64,000 bases of DNA from Lachnospiraceae bacterium. Lineage in GTDB: Bacteria > Bacillota > Clostridia > Lachnospirales > Lachnospiraceae. Below are positions 18,855 through 26,012 of the stretch, one piece after another; positions within the stretch are counted from its first letter, which is position 1; every line of letters begins with the position of its first letter. Location: the NCBI GenBank assembly GCA_021205755.1, contig JAJPWX010000131.1, positions 1-64,000 on the forward strand, written 5' to 3'. Position numbers and translations under genes: made by a program. The notes beneath the pieces are model-generated. The model saw only the letters and a list, made by a program, of their open reading frames with translations, was not told where the DNA came from and did not search any database.

Positions 18855-19811
18855 ATGATTCAGAAACTGATTGAAAACATCAAAAAGACAAATGCACCGA
18901 TTGTAGTCGGTCTGGATCCGATGCTGAGCTATATTCCGGAGCAGATTCAGAAAACTGCTTTCGCGGAATATGGAGAGACTCTGGAGGGCGCAGCGGAAGC
19001 GGTATGGCTTTATAATAAAAAGCTTGTAGATGCCATCTATGATCTGATTCCGGCGGTAAAGCCGCAGATCGCGATGTATGAACAGTTTGGCCTGCCGGGG
19101 TTGACCGCCTTTAAGAAAACAGTTGACTACTGTAAGGAAAAAGGCCTGGTAGTGATTGGCGATGTGAAGCGGGGGGATATTGGCTCGACCTCAGCGGCAT
19201 ATGCGACTGCGCATCTGGGGCGGGTAGCAGTTGGTTCTCAGATGCTGACGCCTTTTGGAGAAGACTTTGCGACGGTGAACCCTTATCTGGGAACGGACGG
19301 GATCAAACCGTTTCTGGATGTTTGCCGTGAGGAAAAGAAAGGAATTTTCATTTTAGTGAAGACTTCAAATCCGTCAAGCGGTGAATTTCAGGATCGCCTG
19401 GTTACAGGAGCCGTCGGGGAACATGGAACAGACGGGAAGCCATTGTATGAGGTTGTTGGTGAAAAAGTGGCCGAGTGGGCTGCCTCCTGTATGGGTGATA
19501 CCTATAGTTATGTCGGTGCGGTTGTGGGCGCGACTTATCCGGAGATGGGGAAGGTACTGCGTCATGTTATGCCGAAGTCGTTTATTCTGGTGCCGGGGTA
19601 TGGTGCACAAGGCGGCAAGGCTGAGGATCTCGTACATTACTTTAATGAGGATGGCCTGGGTGCGATTGTCAATTCTTCGCGTGGAATCATCGCCGCATAT
19701 AAGCAGGAAAAATATGCGGCGTTTGGAGCGGAACATTTTGCGGAGGCGAGCCGCGCGGCGGTGGTCGATATGATTGAGGATATCAACCGCGCGTTGGAAC
19801 AGCGGGGCTGA
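18855..19811 (+). CDS. pyrF: orotidine-5'-phosphate decarboxylase
   Basis: Converts OMP to UMP, the last step of de novo pyrimidine synthesis. A 318-residue protein of the longer PyrF type. The catalytic Asp-Lys-x-x-Asp loop is VIGDVKRGDIGSTSAAYA (about residue 96), with VGLDPML at the N terminus and the phosphate-binding end LVPGYGAQGG (about 247). Start ATG 18855 follows GAGGATGAG. It heads a pyrF-pyrK-pyrD cluster (19 and 0-4 base gaps), so the three are probably one transcript. Confidence 0.96.
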   Translation: MIQKLIENIKKTNAPIVVGLDPMLSYIPEQIQKTAFAEYGETLEGAAEAVWLYNKKLVDAIYDLIPAVKPQIAMYEQFGLPGLTAFKKTVDYCKEKGLVVIGDVKRGDIGSTSAAYATAHLGRVAVGSQMLTPFGEDFATVNPYLGTDGIKPFLDVCREEKKGIFILVKTSNPSSGEFQDRLVTGAVGEHGTDGKPLYEVVGEKVAEWAASCMGDTYSYVGAVVGATYPEMGKVLRHVMPKSFILVPGYGAQGGKAEDLVHYFNEDGLGAIVNSSRGIIAAYKQEKYAAFGAEHFAEASRAAVVDMIEDINRALEQRG

Positions 19812-19829
19812 TTTCGGAGGAAAAAAAGG

Positions 19830-20630
19830 ATGGAAAAATCAATGCTGCGCGCGACTATTCTTTCACAGGAGGAGATTGCGCATCAGATATACAGCATGTG
19901 GCTTCAGACAGACGAAATCGCCAGAGCCGCTGTGCCGGGGCAATTCGTTTCCGTTTACTGCAACGATTCGGGGCGGATGCTTCCGCGGCCGATCAGTATC
20001 TGTGAGACAGATAAGGAACGGGGAGGGATTCGTCTGGTATACCGGGTTGCAGGAAAAGGGACGGCGGAATTTGCCGGATATCAGGCTGGTGACCGCCTTG
20101 ATCTTCTGGGACCGCTGGGCAACGGCTTTCCTTTGGAACGCTGTCAGGAAGGACGGACTGCATTTCTGATTGGCGGGGGAATTGGCATTCCTCCGATGGT
20201 GGAGCTTTCAAAAAGACTGAAAGGTCAGGTACAGGTGATCGCCGGATACCGGGATGAGCTGTTTTTGACCGATGAACTGGCGGCAAATGGAGAACTGTAC
20301 CTTTCCGTGGAAAACGGTGACTTGTTTAAAAATCTGTCTGCGGGTGGGGCTGTGCATGGAAACGTGCTGGACTGCATACGGGAAAAGCAGCTGGCGGCTG
20401 ACGTGATCTATGCCTGTGGACCGACGCCTATGCTTCGCGCGATCAAAGCGTATGCGCAGGAGAACGGAATGGAGTGTTATCTGTCTCTGGAACAGCGGAT
20501 GGCGTGTGGAATCGGAGCCTGTCTTGCCTGTGTCTGTGAATCGGCAGACGTGGATGCCCACTCACAGGTGAAAAACAAGCGTATCTGCAAAGAAGGGCCG
20601 GTATTTGCCGCGGAGGAAGTGGTTTTATGA
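19830..20630 (+). CDS. pyrK: dihydroorotate dehydrogenase electron-transfer subunit PyrK
   Basis: The FAD and [2Fe-2S] subunit that passes electrons from PyrD to NAD+. 266 residues: an FAD-binding beta-barrel with RPISICE (about 52), an NAD-binding domain with GGGIGIPPM and CGPTPML, and the cluster cysteines in MACGIGACLACVC with a last Cys in KRICKEGPVF. Its stop overlaps the start of pyrD by 4 bases (ATGA), which couples synthesis of the two partners in equal amounts. Confidence 0.96.
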   Translation: MEKSMLRATILSQEEIAHQIYSMWLQTDEIARAAVPGQFVSVYCNDSGRMLPRPISICETDKERGGIRLVYRVAGKGTAEFAGYQAGDRLDLLGPLGNGFPLERCQEGRTAFLIGGGIGIPPMVELSKRLKGQVQVIAGYRDELFLTDELAANGELYLSVENGDLFKNLSAGGAVHGNVLDCIREKQLAADVIYACGPTPMLRAIKAYAQENGMECYLSLEQRMACGIGACLACVCESADVDAHSQVKNKRICKEGPVFAAEEVVL

Positions 20631-21541
20631 CTATGATTAACACAAAAGTATCAATTGCAGGTGTAGAACTAAAGAATCCTGTGATGACTGCGTCTGGCAC
20701 CTTTGGTTCCGGTATGGAGTACAGCGAATTTGTTGATTTGTCCAGACTGGGCGCTGTCGTAACAAAAGGAGTGGCGAATGTTCCATGGCCGGGGAATCCG
20801 ACCCCGCGTGTGGCGGAAATTCGCGGCGGGATGATGAATGCGATCGGACTGCAGAATCCGGGCATAGAGACATTCTGTTCTCGCGACCTGCCGTTTCTGG
20901 CTGATTACGACACTGCGGTAGTGGTAAATGTCTGCGGGCGGACAACGGAAGATTATGTTGAAGTAGTGGAGCGCCTTTCTGATGAGAAAACGGTGGCTCT
21001 GCTGGAAATCAATATTTCCTGCCCAAATGTGAAGTGCGGCGGAATTTCTTTTGGCCAGAACCCGGACTCAGTGGAAGCGATCACGCGTGAAATTAAAAAA
21101 CACGCAAAACAGCCAGTGATCATGAAGCTTAGTCCGAATGTAACAGACATTGCGGAGCTGGCCCGGGCAGCGGAAGCGGGCGGCGCAGACGCACTCTCGA
21201 TGATCAATACCCTGACTGGGATGAAAATTGATGTGAACCGGCGAATCTTTGCGCTGGCAAATCGAACCGGCGGCGTTTCTGGTCCGGCGATTCACCCGAT
21301 TGCGGTGCGCATGGTCTATCAGAGTGCGCAGGCGGTAAAGATCCCGATTATCGGAATGGGAGGCATTGCCTGTGCAGAGGATGCGCTGGAATTCATTCTT
21401 GCCGGGGCGACTGCGGTCGCCGTTGGCACCGCGAATTTCCGCAATCCGAAGGCGGCGGTTGACGTGATAGAGGGGATTGAGGATTATATGCACAGACAGA
21501 AAGTGGATGACATACGTACTTTGATTGGTGCCGTTCGATGA
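20627..21541 (+). CDS. pyrD: dihydroorotate dehydrogenase type 1B catalytic subunit
   Basis: Oxidises dihydroorotate to orotate with FMN, using PyrK to reach NAD+. 304 residues with the class 1 pattern: NPVMTASGTFG at the N terminus, LEINISCPNVKCGG (the catalytic base region with Cys), VIMKLSPNVTDI, and the FMN phosphate site GMGGIACAEDALEFILAGA. It overlaps pyrK by 4 bases. Downstream is spoIIR, separated by 92 bases that hold a large hairpin. Confidence 0.96.
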   Translation: MTMINTKVSIAGVELKNPVMTASGTFGSGMEYSEFVDLSRLGAVVTKGVANVPWPGNPTPRVAEIRGGMMNAIGLQNPGIETFCSRDLPFLADYDTAVVVNVCGRTTEDYVEVVERLSDEKTVALLEINISCPNVKCGGISFGQNPDSVEAITREIKKHAKQPVIMKLSPNVTDIAELARAAEAGGADALSMINTLTGMKIDVNRRIFALANRTGGVSGPAIHPIAVRMVYQSAQAVKIPIIGMGGIACAEDALEFILAGATAVAVGTANFRNPKAAVDVIEGIEDYMHRQKVDDIRTLIGAVR

Positions 21542-21593
21542 AATGTGCTGGGAAGAAGAGCATACTTTCTTGCGTATCGAATAAATAGCTGAA

Positions 21594-21633
21594 AATGGGC
21601 AACACTCCCTGATAAGAAGGGAGGTTGCCCATT
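21594..21633 (+). promoter_or_regulatory. hairpin covering the spoIIR ribosome binding site
   Basis: ATGGGCAAC-A-CTCCCT (about 21594-21610) pairs with AGGGAGGTTGCCCAT (about 21618-21632) with a single bulged A. The 3' arm contains the GGGAGG ribosome binding site of spoIIR, whose ATG follows directly. Transcripts that include the 5' arm, for example read-through from pyrD, would have this site closed; a shorter transcript starting inside the hairpin would not. The structure is seen; the role is inferred. Confidence 0.6.
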
Positions 21634-22260
21634 ATGTTTTTAAGGACACTATGGAAAAACAGGTATGTCGGATTCCTTTTTCTGCTTCTGTCTGTTTTTC
21701 TCAATGTGGTTGCTGCTGCCGCACATCATTCTGTTATACAGCAGGAAATTGCGGAAGAAGTAGTGCGTTTTCATGTGCTTGCGAATAGTGACAGGGAAGA
21801 GGATCAAAGTGTAAAATATCAGGTTCGGGATGCCGTGCTGGCGTGGATGTCTGAAAACATTCAGAGTGCAGGACAGAAAGAAGAAGACCGGGATGCGGCA
21901 ATGAATTTTTTGTCTGAAAATCTGTCACAGATAGAGGCTGCCGCAAACGCAGTGCTGGAAAAAGAAAATATGTCCTATCGTGCGACTGCGGAGATAACCA
22001 AAAGCTATTTTCCGGATCGTACCTATGGAGAAATCACGTTCCCGGCGGGCTGGTATGATGCGCTGCGCATCCGGCTCGGGGAAGCAAAGGGTCAGAACTG
22101 GTGGTGTCTGCTCTACCCCAATCTCTGTTTTTCAGACTGTCTTCATGCGGTAGTGGAGGATGCCGGGCTTGCCAGACTGGAAGAAGTGCTGACTGTGGAA
22201 GAATATGAAAGCCTTCTGCAATCCCCAGGCCAGTGGAAAATCAGTTTCCGGTGGTTTTGA
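21634..22260 (+). CDS. spoIIR: stage II sporulation protein R
   Basis: A secreted forespore signal that activates the SpoIIGA protease, which matures sigma-E in the mother cell. 208 residues: one N-terminal hydrophobic export segment (GFLFLLLSVFLNVVAAAAHH, about residues 12-31), then the conserved SpoIIR core with VRFHVLANSDREEDQ, VKYQVRDAVL, TFPAGWYDALRIRLGEAKGQNWWCLLYP and CF. ATG 21634 is 9 bases after GGGAGG, which is buried in a hairpin. It is direct evidence that the organism, or its lineage, can form spores. No sigma-F promoter could be read with confidence. Confidence 0.93.
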   Translation: MFLRTLWKNRYVGFLFLLLSVFLNVVAAAAHHSVIQQEIAEEVVRFHVLANSDREEDQSVKYQVRDAVLAWMSENIQSAGQKEEDRDAAMNFLSENLSQIEAAANAVLEKENMSYRATAEITKSYFPDRTYGEITFPAGWYDALRIRLGEAKGQNWWCLLYPNLCFSDCLHAVVEDAGLARLEEVLTVEEYESLLQSPGQWKISFRWF

Positions 22261-22344
22261 CGGTCGGCTGCAGGACTTCTGAAACTCCGAACCGGCACAG
22301 CTTTTACATAGGGTGCCTGCCCGGAGTTCCGTGTACATGATGGT

Positions 22345-24174
22345 TTACTGGGCTCGCTTAAATCCGGCTCTTTTGCGCAGTGTCGGATCCAGAATTTTCT
22401 TGCGGATCCGCAGACTCTTCGGCGTCACCTCGAGCAGCTCATCTGTGTCGATGAATTCCAGCGCCTGTTCCAGACTCAGGATTTTTGGCGGCGTCAGCTT
22501 CAGTGCCTCGTCAGATCCGGATGCACGTGTATTCGTCAGATGTTTGGTTTTGCATACATTTAGCTCGATATCCTCCGGTTTTGCGCTCTGTCCGATGACC
22601 ATTCCGGAGTAGACCTTTTCTCCAGGCCCGATGAAGAGGGTTCCGCGGTCCTGTGCATTGAAGAGACCGTAGGCGACAGATTCGCCGCTCTCAAAGGCAA
22701 TCAGTGATCCCAGATTCCGGTAGGTCAGATCCCCTTTGTAAGGGCCGTAGCCATCGAAAATGGTATTCATGATTCCGTTGCCCTTTGTGTCGGTCAGGAA
22801 TTCTCCGCGGTATCCGATCAGCCCGCGGGAGGGAATCGAGAATTCCAGACGGGAGTAGCCGCCCTGGCCGAGACTCATGCCCTGGAGTTCGCCCTTGCGG
22901 AGACTGAGCTTCTGGATGACGGTGCCGGAAAATTCCTCCGGGACATCGATGTAGCAGAGCTCCATCGGTTCCAGCTTTTTGCCGCGCTCGTCGAATTTAT
23001 AGATGACTTCCGCTTTGCTGACCGCGAATTCAAAGCCTTCGCGGCGCATGGTTTCAATCAGGATAGAAAGGTGCAGCTCACCGCGTCCGGACACCTTAAA
23101 GGTATCGGTATCGTCTGTATCCTCGACGCGCAGACTGACATCGGTGTTTAATTCGCGGTACAGACGTTCCCGGATGTGGCGGGAGGTGACATATTTTCCT
23201 TCCTGTCCGGCGAGCGGGCTGTCATTGACGATGAAGTTCATAGAGATCGTCGGCTCAGAAATTTTCTGGAAGGGAATGGGATCCGGTGCTTCCGGCGCGC
23301 AGATCGTATCGCCGATATGCAGGTCGGAAATACCGGAAATCGCGACGATGGAACCGATGGTGGCAGATGGGACATCTACCTTATTTAAAGCGTCAAATTC
23401 ATAGAGCTTGCTGATCTTGACCTTCTGTTTTTTATCCGGATCGTGGTGGTTGACAAGGACAACCTCTTGATTGACAGAGATCGTGCCGCGGTCGACCTTT
23501 CCGACGCCAATGCGGCCGACATATTCATTGTAATCGATCGTGCTGATCAGCACCTGCGTCGGCCCATTCTCATCGCCTTCCGGGGCAGGAATGTAGTTGA
23601 CAATGGTTTCAAACAACGGTTCCATGCTCGTTCCGGGAACATCCGGATCCATGCTTGCGTAGCCGCCCTTTGCAGATGCGTAGACAAACGGACAGTCCAG
23701 CTGCTCGTCGGAGGCATCCAGCTCCAGAAACAGCTCCAGCACTTCGTCGACTACCTCAGCAGGGCGAGCCTCCGGGCGGTCAATTTTATTGATACAGACG
23801 ATGACAGGAAGCTCCAGTTCCAGAGCTTTGCGAAGCACAAATTTTGTCTGCGGCATCGCTCCCTCAAAGGCGTCGACCACCAGGATGACGCCGTTTACCA
23901 TTTTCAGGACACGTTCAACCTCTCCACCGAAATCCGCATGGCCGGGTGTGTCAATAATATTGATTTTTGTGTTTTTATAAGTGACTGCGGTATTTTTTGA
24001 CAAAATGGTGATACCGCGCTCACGCTCCAGATCATTGGAATCCATGATGCGCTCAGCAACCTCCTGATTCTGGCGGAATACGCCGCTCTGCTTGAGCAGC
24101 TCGTCCACCAGGGTTGTCTTACCGTGGTCTACGTGTGCGATAATTGCGATATTTCTTACGTCTTCTCTTATCAT
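22345..24174 (-). CDS. typA: translational GTPase TypA/BipA
   Basis: A ribosome-associated GTPase of the EF-G family important for ribosome assembly and stress. 609 residues: G1 AHVDHGKTT (about 13), G2 region [12 protein letters not shown]3 [12 protein letters not shown]4 NKIDRP, then domains II, III and V and the TypA-specific C-terminal part with [22 protein letters not shown]. Start ATG at 24174 follows AGGAGAG on the minus strand; the longer open frame to 24306 has no family support. It converges on spoIIR, with a GC-rich inverted repeat in the 84 bases between them. Its leader holds a CCGCTG/CAGCGG hairpin. Confidence 0.96.
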   Translation of the reverse strand: MIREDVRNIAIIAHVDHGKTTLVDELLKQSGVFRQNQEVAERIMDSNDLERERGITILSKNTAVTYKNTKINIIDTPGHADFGGEVERVLKMVNGVILVVDAFEGAMPQTKFVLRKALELELPVIVCINKIDRPEARPAEVVDEVLELFLELDASDEQLDCPFVYASAKGGYASMDPDVPGTSMEPLFETIVNYIPAPEGDENGPTQVLISTIDYNEYVGRIGVGKVDRGTISVNQEVVLVNHHDPDKKQKVKISKLYEFDALNKVDVPSATIGSIVAISGISDLHIGDTICAPEAPDPIPFQKISEPTISMNFIVNDSPLAGQEGKYVTSRHIRERLYRELNTDVSLRVEDTDDTDTFKVSGRGELHLSILIETMRREGFEFAVSKAEVIYKFDERGKKLEPMELCYIDVPEEFSGTVIQKLSLRKGELQGMSLGQGGYSRLEFSIPSRGLIGYRGEFLTDTKGNGIMNTIFDGYGPYKGDLTYRNLGSLIAFESGESVAYGLFNAQDRGTLFIGPGEKVYSGMVIGQSAKPEDIELNVCKTKHLTNTRASGSDEALKLTPPKILSLEQALEFIDTDELLEVTPKSLRIRKKILDPTLRKRAGFKRAQ

Positions 24175-24459
24175 AATTCTCTCTCCTGAAACTTGTATTC
24201 CAACAAACCATCCGCTGTTTTTTTCTTCAGCGGAATGCTGTCTGCCTGCTTTGCGCTGATTCTGTGTGCGGGCAGTTCGCCGCGAGGTGTGAACCGGAGC
24301 GCCCAAGCAAGTTTAGCACAAATCCGTGAGAATACAAGGGTGATTAAAAAAATTTTACAAATTTTTGCATAACGGTTCTAAACAAAAAAACGTTTGAATA
24401 AATATAGACTATATACAGGAAGAAATTCCTCTATACAAAGGAAGGGAGATTAAAAAGCT

Positions 24460-25086
24460 ATGACAGATAAGATCATTGAAAACAATCAGGTGTCCATCAT
24501 GGGGAAAATTATTTCAGATTTTTCCTTCAGCCACGAGGTCTTTGGGGAAGGATTTTATATGGTGGACATTTCCGTGCAGAGGCTGAGCGACTCGTCCGAT
24601 GTCATCCCGGTGATGATTTCGGAGCGGCTGATTGATGTTACAAAGGATTATCGGGAGTCTTACATACAGATTTTTGGCCAGTTCCGCTCCTATAACCGGC
24701 ACGAAGAGAAGAGAAACCGGCTGGTTCTCTCTGTATTTGCGAGGGAAGTCAGCTTTGTTGAGGATGACAGTGACAAAGTAAAAAGTAATCAGATTTATCT
24801 GGACGGCTATATCTGTAAAGCGCCGGTTTACCGGAGGACCCCGCTTGGGCGGGAAATCGCAGATATGCTGCTGGCAGTCAACCGTCCATATGGAAAATCA
24901 GATTACATTCCCTGCATCTGCTGGGGGAGAAACGCCCGCTTTGCTTCCGGGTTTGAGGTGGGCGGGCATGTGCAGGTGTGGGGGCGCATACAGAGCAGGG
25001 AGTATGTGAAAAAACTGAACGAAGAATCCGCGGAGAAACGTACTGCATACGAGGTATCTGTGAGCAAAATGGAATACCTTGCGTAA
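24460..25086 (+). CDS. two-OB-fold single-stranded DNA-binding protein
   Basis: A 208-residue protein in which the same OB-fold pattern occurs twice: NNQVSIMGKIISDFSFSHEV...VMISERL and NQIYLDGYICKAPVYRRTP...ICWGRNARFASGFEVGGHVQVWGRIQSREY. The second half is the better SSB match. Proteins of this form are common in Lachnospiraceae and are usually called SSB-like; they lack the acidic C-terminal tail of classical SSB, so they may not recruit the same partners. Start ATG 24460 follows GGAAGGGAGA. A strong terminator follows at 25124. Confidence 0.8.
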   Translation: MTDKIIENNQVSIMGKIISDFSFSHEVFGEGFYMVDISVQRLSDSSDVIPVMISERLIDVTKDYRESYIQIFGQFRSYNRHEEKRNRLVLSVFAREVSFVEDDSDKVKSNQIYLDGYICKAPVYRRTPLGREIADMLLAVNRPYGKSDYIPCICWGRNARFASGFEVGGHVQVWGRIQSREYVKKLNEESAEKRTAYEVSVSKMEYLA

Positions 25087-25123
25087 GCGAAAAGGGTATG
25101 AACAATCCCGATAATTTGCACCA

Positions 25124-25174
25124 AATCACGGGAGATAGCCGTTCAATTTTTGGTATTTCCCGTGATTGCTTTTT
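25124..25174 (+). terminator. terminator after the SSB-like gene
   Basis: AATCACGGGA (about 25124-25133) pairs perfectly with TCCCGTGATT (about 25158-25167), followed by GCTTTTT. Confidence 0.8.
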
Positions 25175-25194
25175 GGCAGGGGATGTAGTAAAAT

Positions 25195-25300
25195 GTGGCA
25201 GCCTGATAGTTGCTGGCCACACCTGCAGAGACTGGGGGCAGAAGTCTGACTGGAATGAACCGGTAACGTTTGATGCAGGTGGGCTTTGGCCTGACGGGTT
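25195..25300 (+). promoter_or_regulatory. candidate structured leader of the CobO-like gene
   Basis: Between the terminator and the CobO-like ATG lie at least three helices: GTGGCAGC with GCTGGCCAC (25195-25220, one bulge), an outer CACCTGCA/TGCAGGTG (25220-25227 with 25274-25281), and an inner AGACT/AGTCT (25229-25247). This could be a multi-helix cis-acting RNA. I do not see the cobalamin-riboswitch boxes, so no ligand is proposed. Confidence 0.3.
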
Positions 25301-25312
25301 AGGAGGAAATGT

Positions 25313-25807
25313 ATGGACGGACGAAAGATACACATTTTTTGCGGAAACGGCACGGGAAAGACTTCCGCGGCGCTTGGAAAAGGGCTGCGCGAGGCGTGTA
25401 CAGGCAAAAGTGTGATTGTAATTCAGTTTCTGAAGGAAAAAAACAATGAGACTGTTGCGGAATATTTTAAGAGGCTGGAGCCGCAGATGAGGCTGTTTCG
25501 ATTTGAACGGTTTCCAGAGGATTATGAGAGCCTGAATGAGCAGGAAAGAGCGGATGAGTGCCGGAATATCAAAAACGGTCTCAATTTTGCGCGGAAAGTT
25601 CTTGTGACGGAGGAATGTGATGTCCTGATTCTTGATGAGATTCTCGGACTGACAGACCGCGGGATCGTTTCGACGGAGGAGCTGCGCAATCTGATTGACG
25701 TGGTCGGTGAAAATATGGAACTGTACCTCACAGGAACCAGCCGCTGTGAGGAGCTATGGCCCTATGTTGATGAAGTGACAGAGTTTACAACCGCATATAT
25801 TCGCTGA
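25313..25807 (+). CDS. CobO/BtuR-like corrinoid adenosyltransferase family ATPase
   Basis: A 164-residue P-loop protein: IHIFCGNGTGKTSAALGKGLREA with Walker A GNGTGKTS at residue 11, and a Walker B-like VLILDEILGLTDRG (about 105). CobO-family enzymes transfer adenosine from ATP to corrinoids, completing adenosylcobalamin. Lachnospiraceae carry short versions like this, often without neighbouring cobalamin genes, as here, so the substrate is not certain. Start ATG 25313 follows TTAGGAGG. It is followed by a hairpin with a T tract (about 25811-25838). Confidence 0.8.
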   Translation: MDGRKIHIFCGNGTGKTSAALGKGLREACTGKSVIVIQFLKEKNNETVAEYFKRLEPQMRLFRFERFPEDYESLNEQERADECRNIKNGLNFARKVLVTEECDVLILDEILGLTDRGIVSTEELRNLIDVVGENMELYLTGTSRCEELWPYVDEVTEFTTAYIR

Positions 25808-25810
25808 GAG

Positions 25811-25838
25811 AAGGGAACGGTTTTTGCCGTTTCTTTTT
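25811..25838 (+). terminator. probable terminator after the CobO-like gene
   Basis: A short AACGG/CCGTT hairpin followed by TTCTTTTTG. Confidence 0.5.
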
Positions 25839-26012
25839 GTTTTCAGAAGATTTGCGAACTTTTTTTGTGAAAAATGGATTGCCAATTCAGCAAAGACTGT
25901 GTAGAATGGCTATAGGGATTCAAAATGATGGATATTCCGTTTTATAAGATGTGCGGGAATCTGGTATGAGAAAACACGAAGCTGACTGGGCTGTGGGATG
26001 TGGAGGATTATT

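Noticed and set aside
25175-25312. Cobalamin riboswitch before the CobO-like gene
   Set aside because: The conserved GCCACTG-type box and the rest of the core were not seen.
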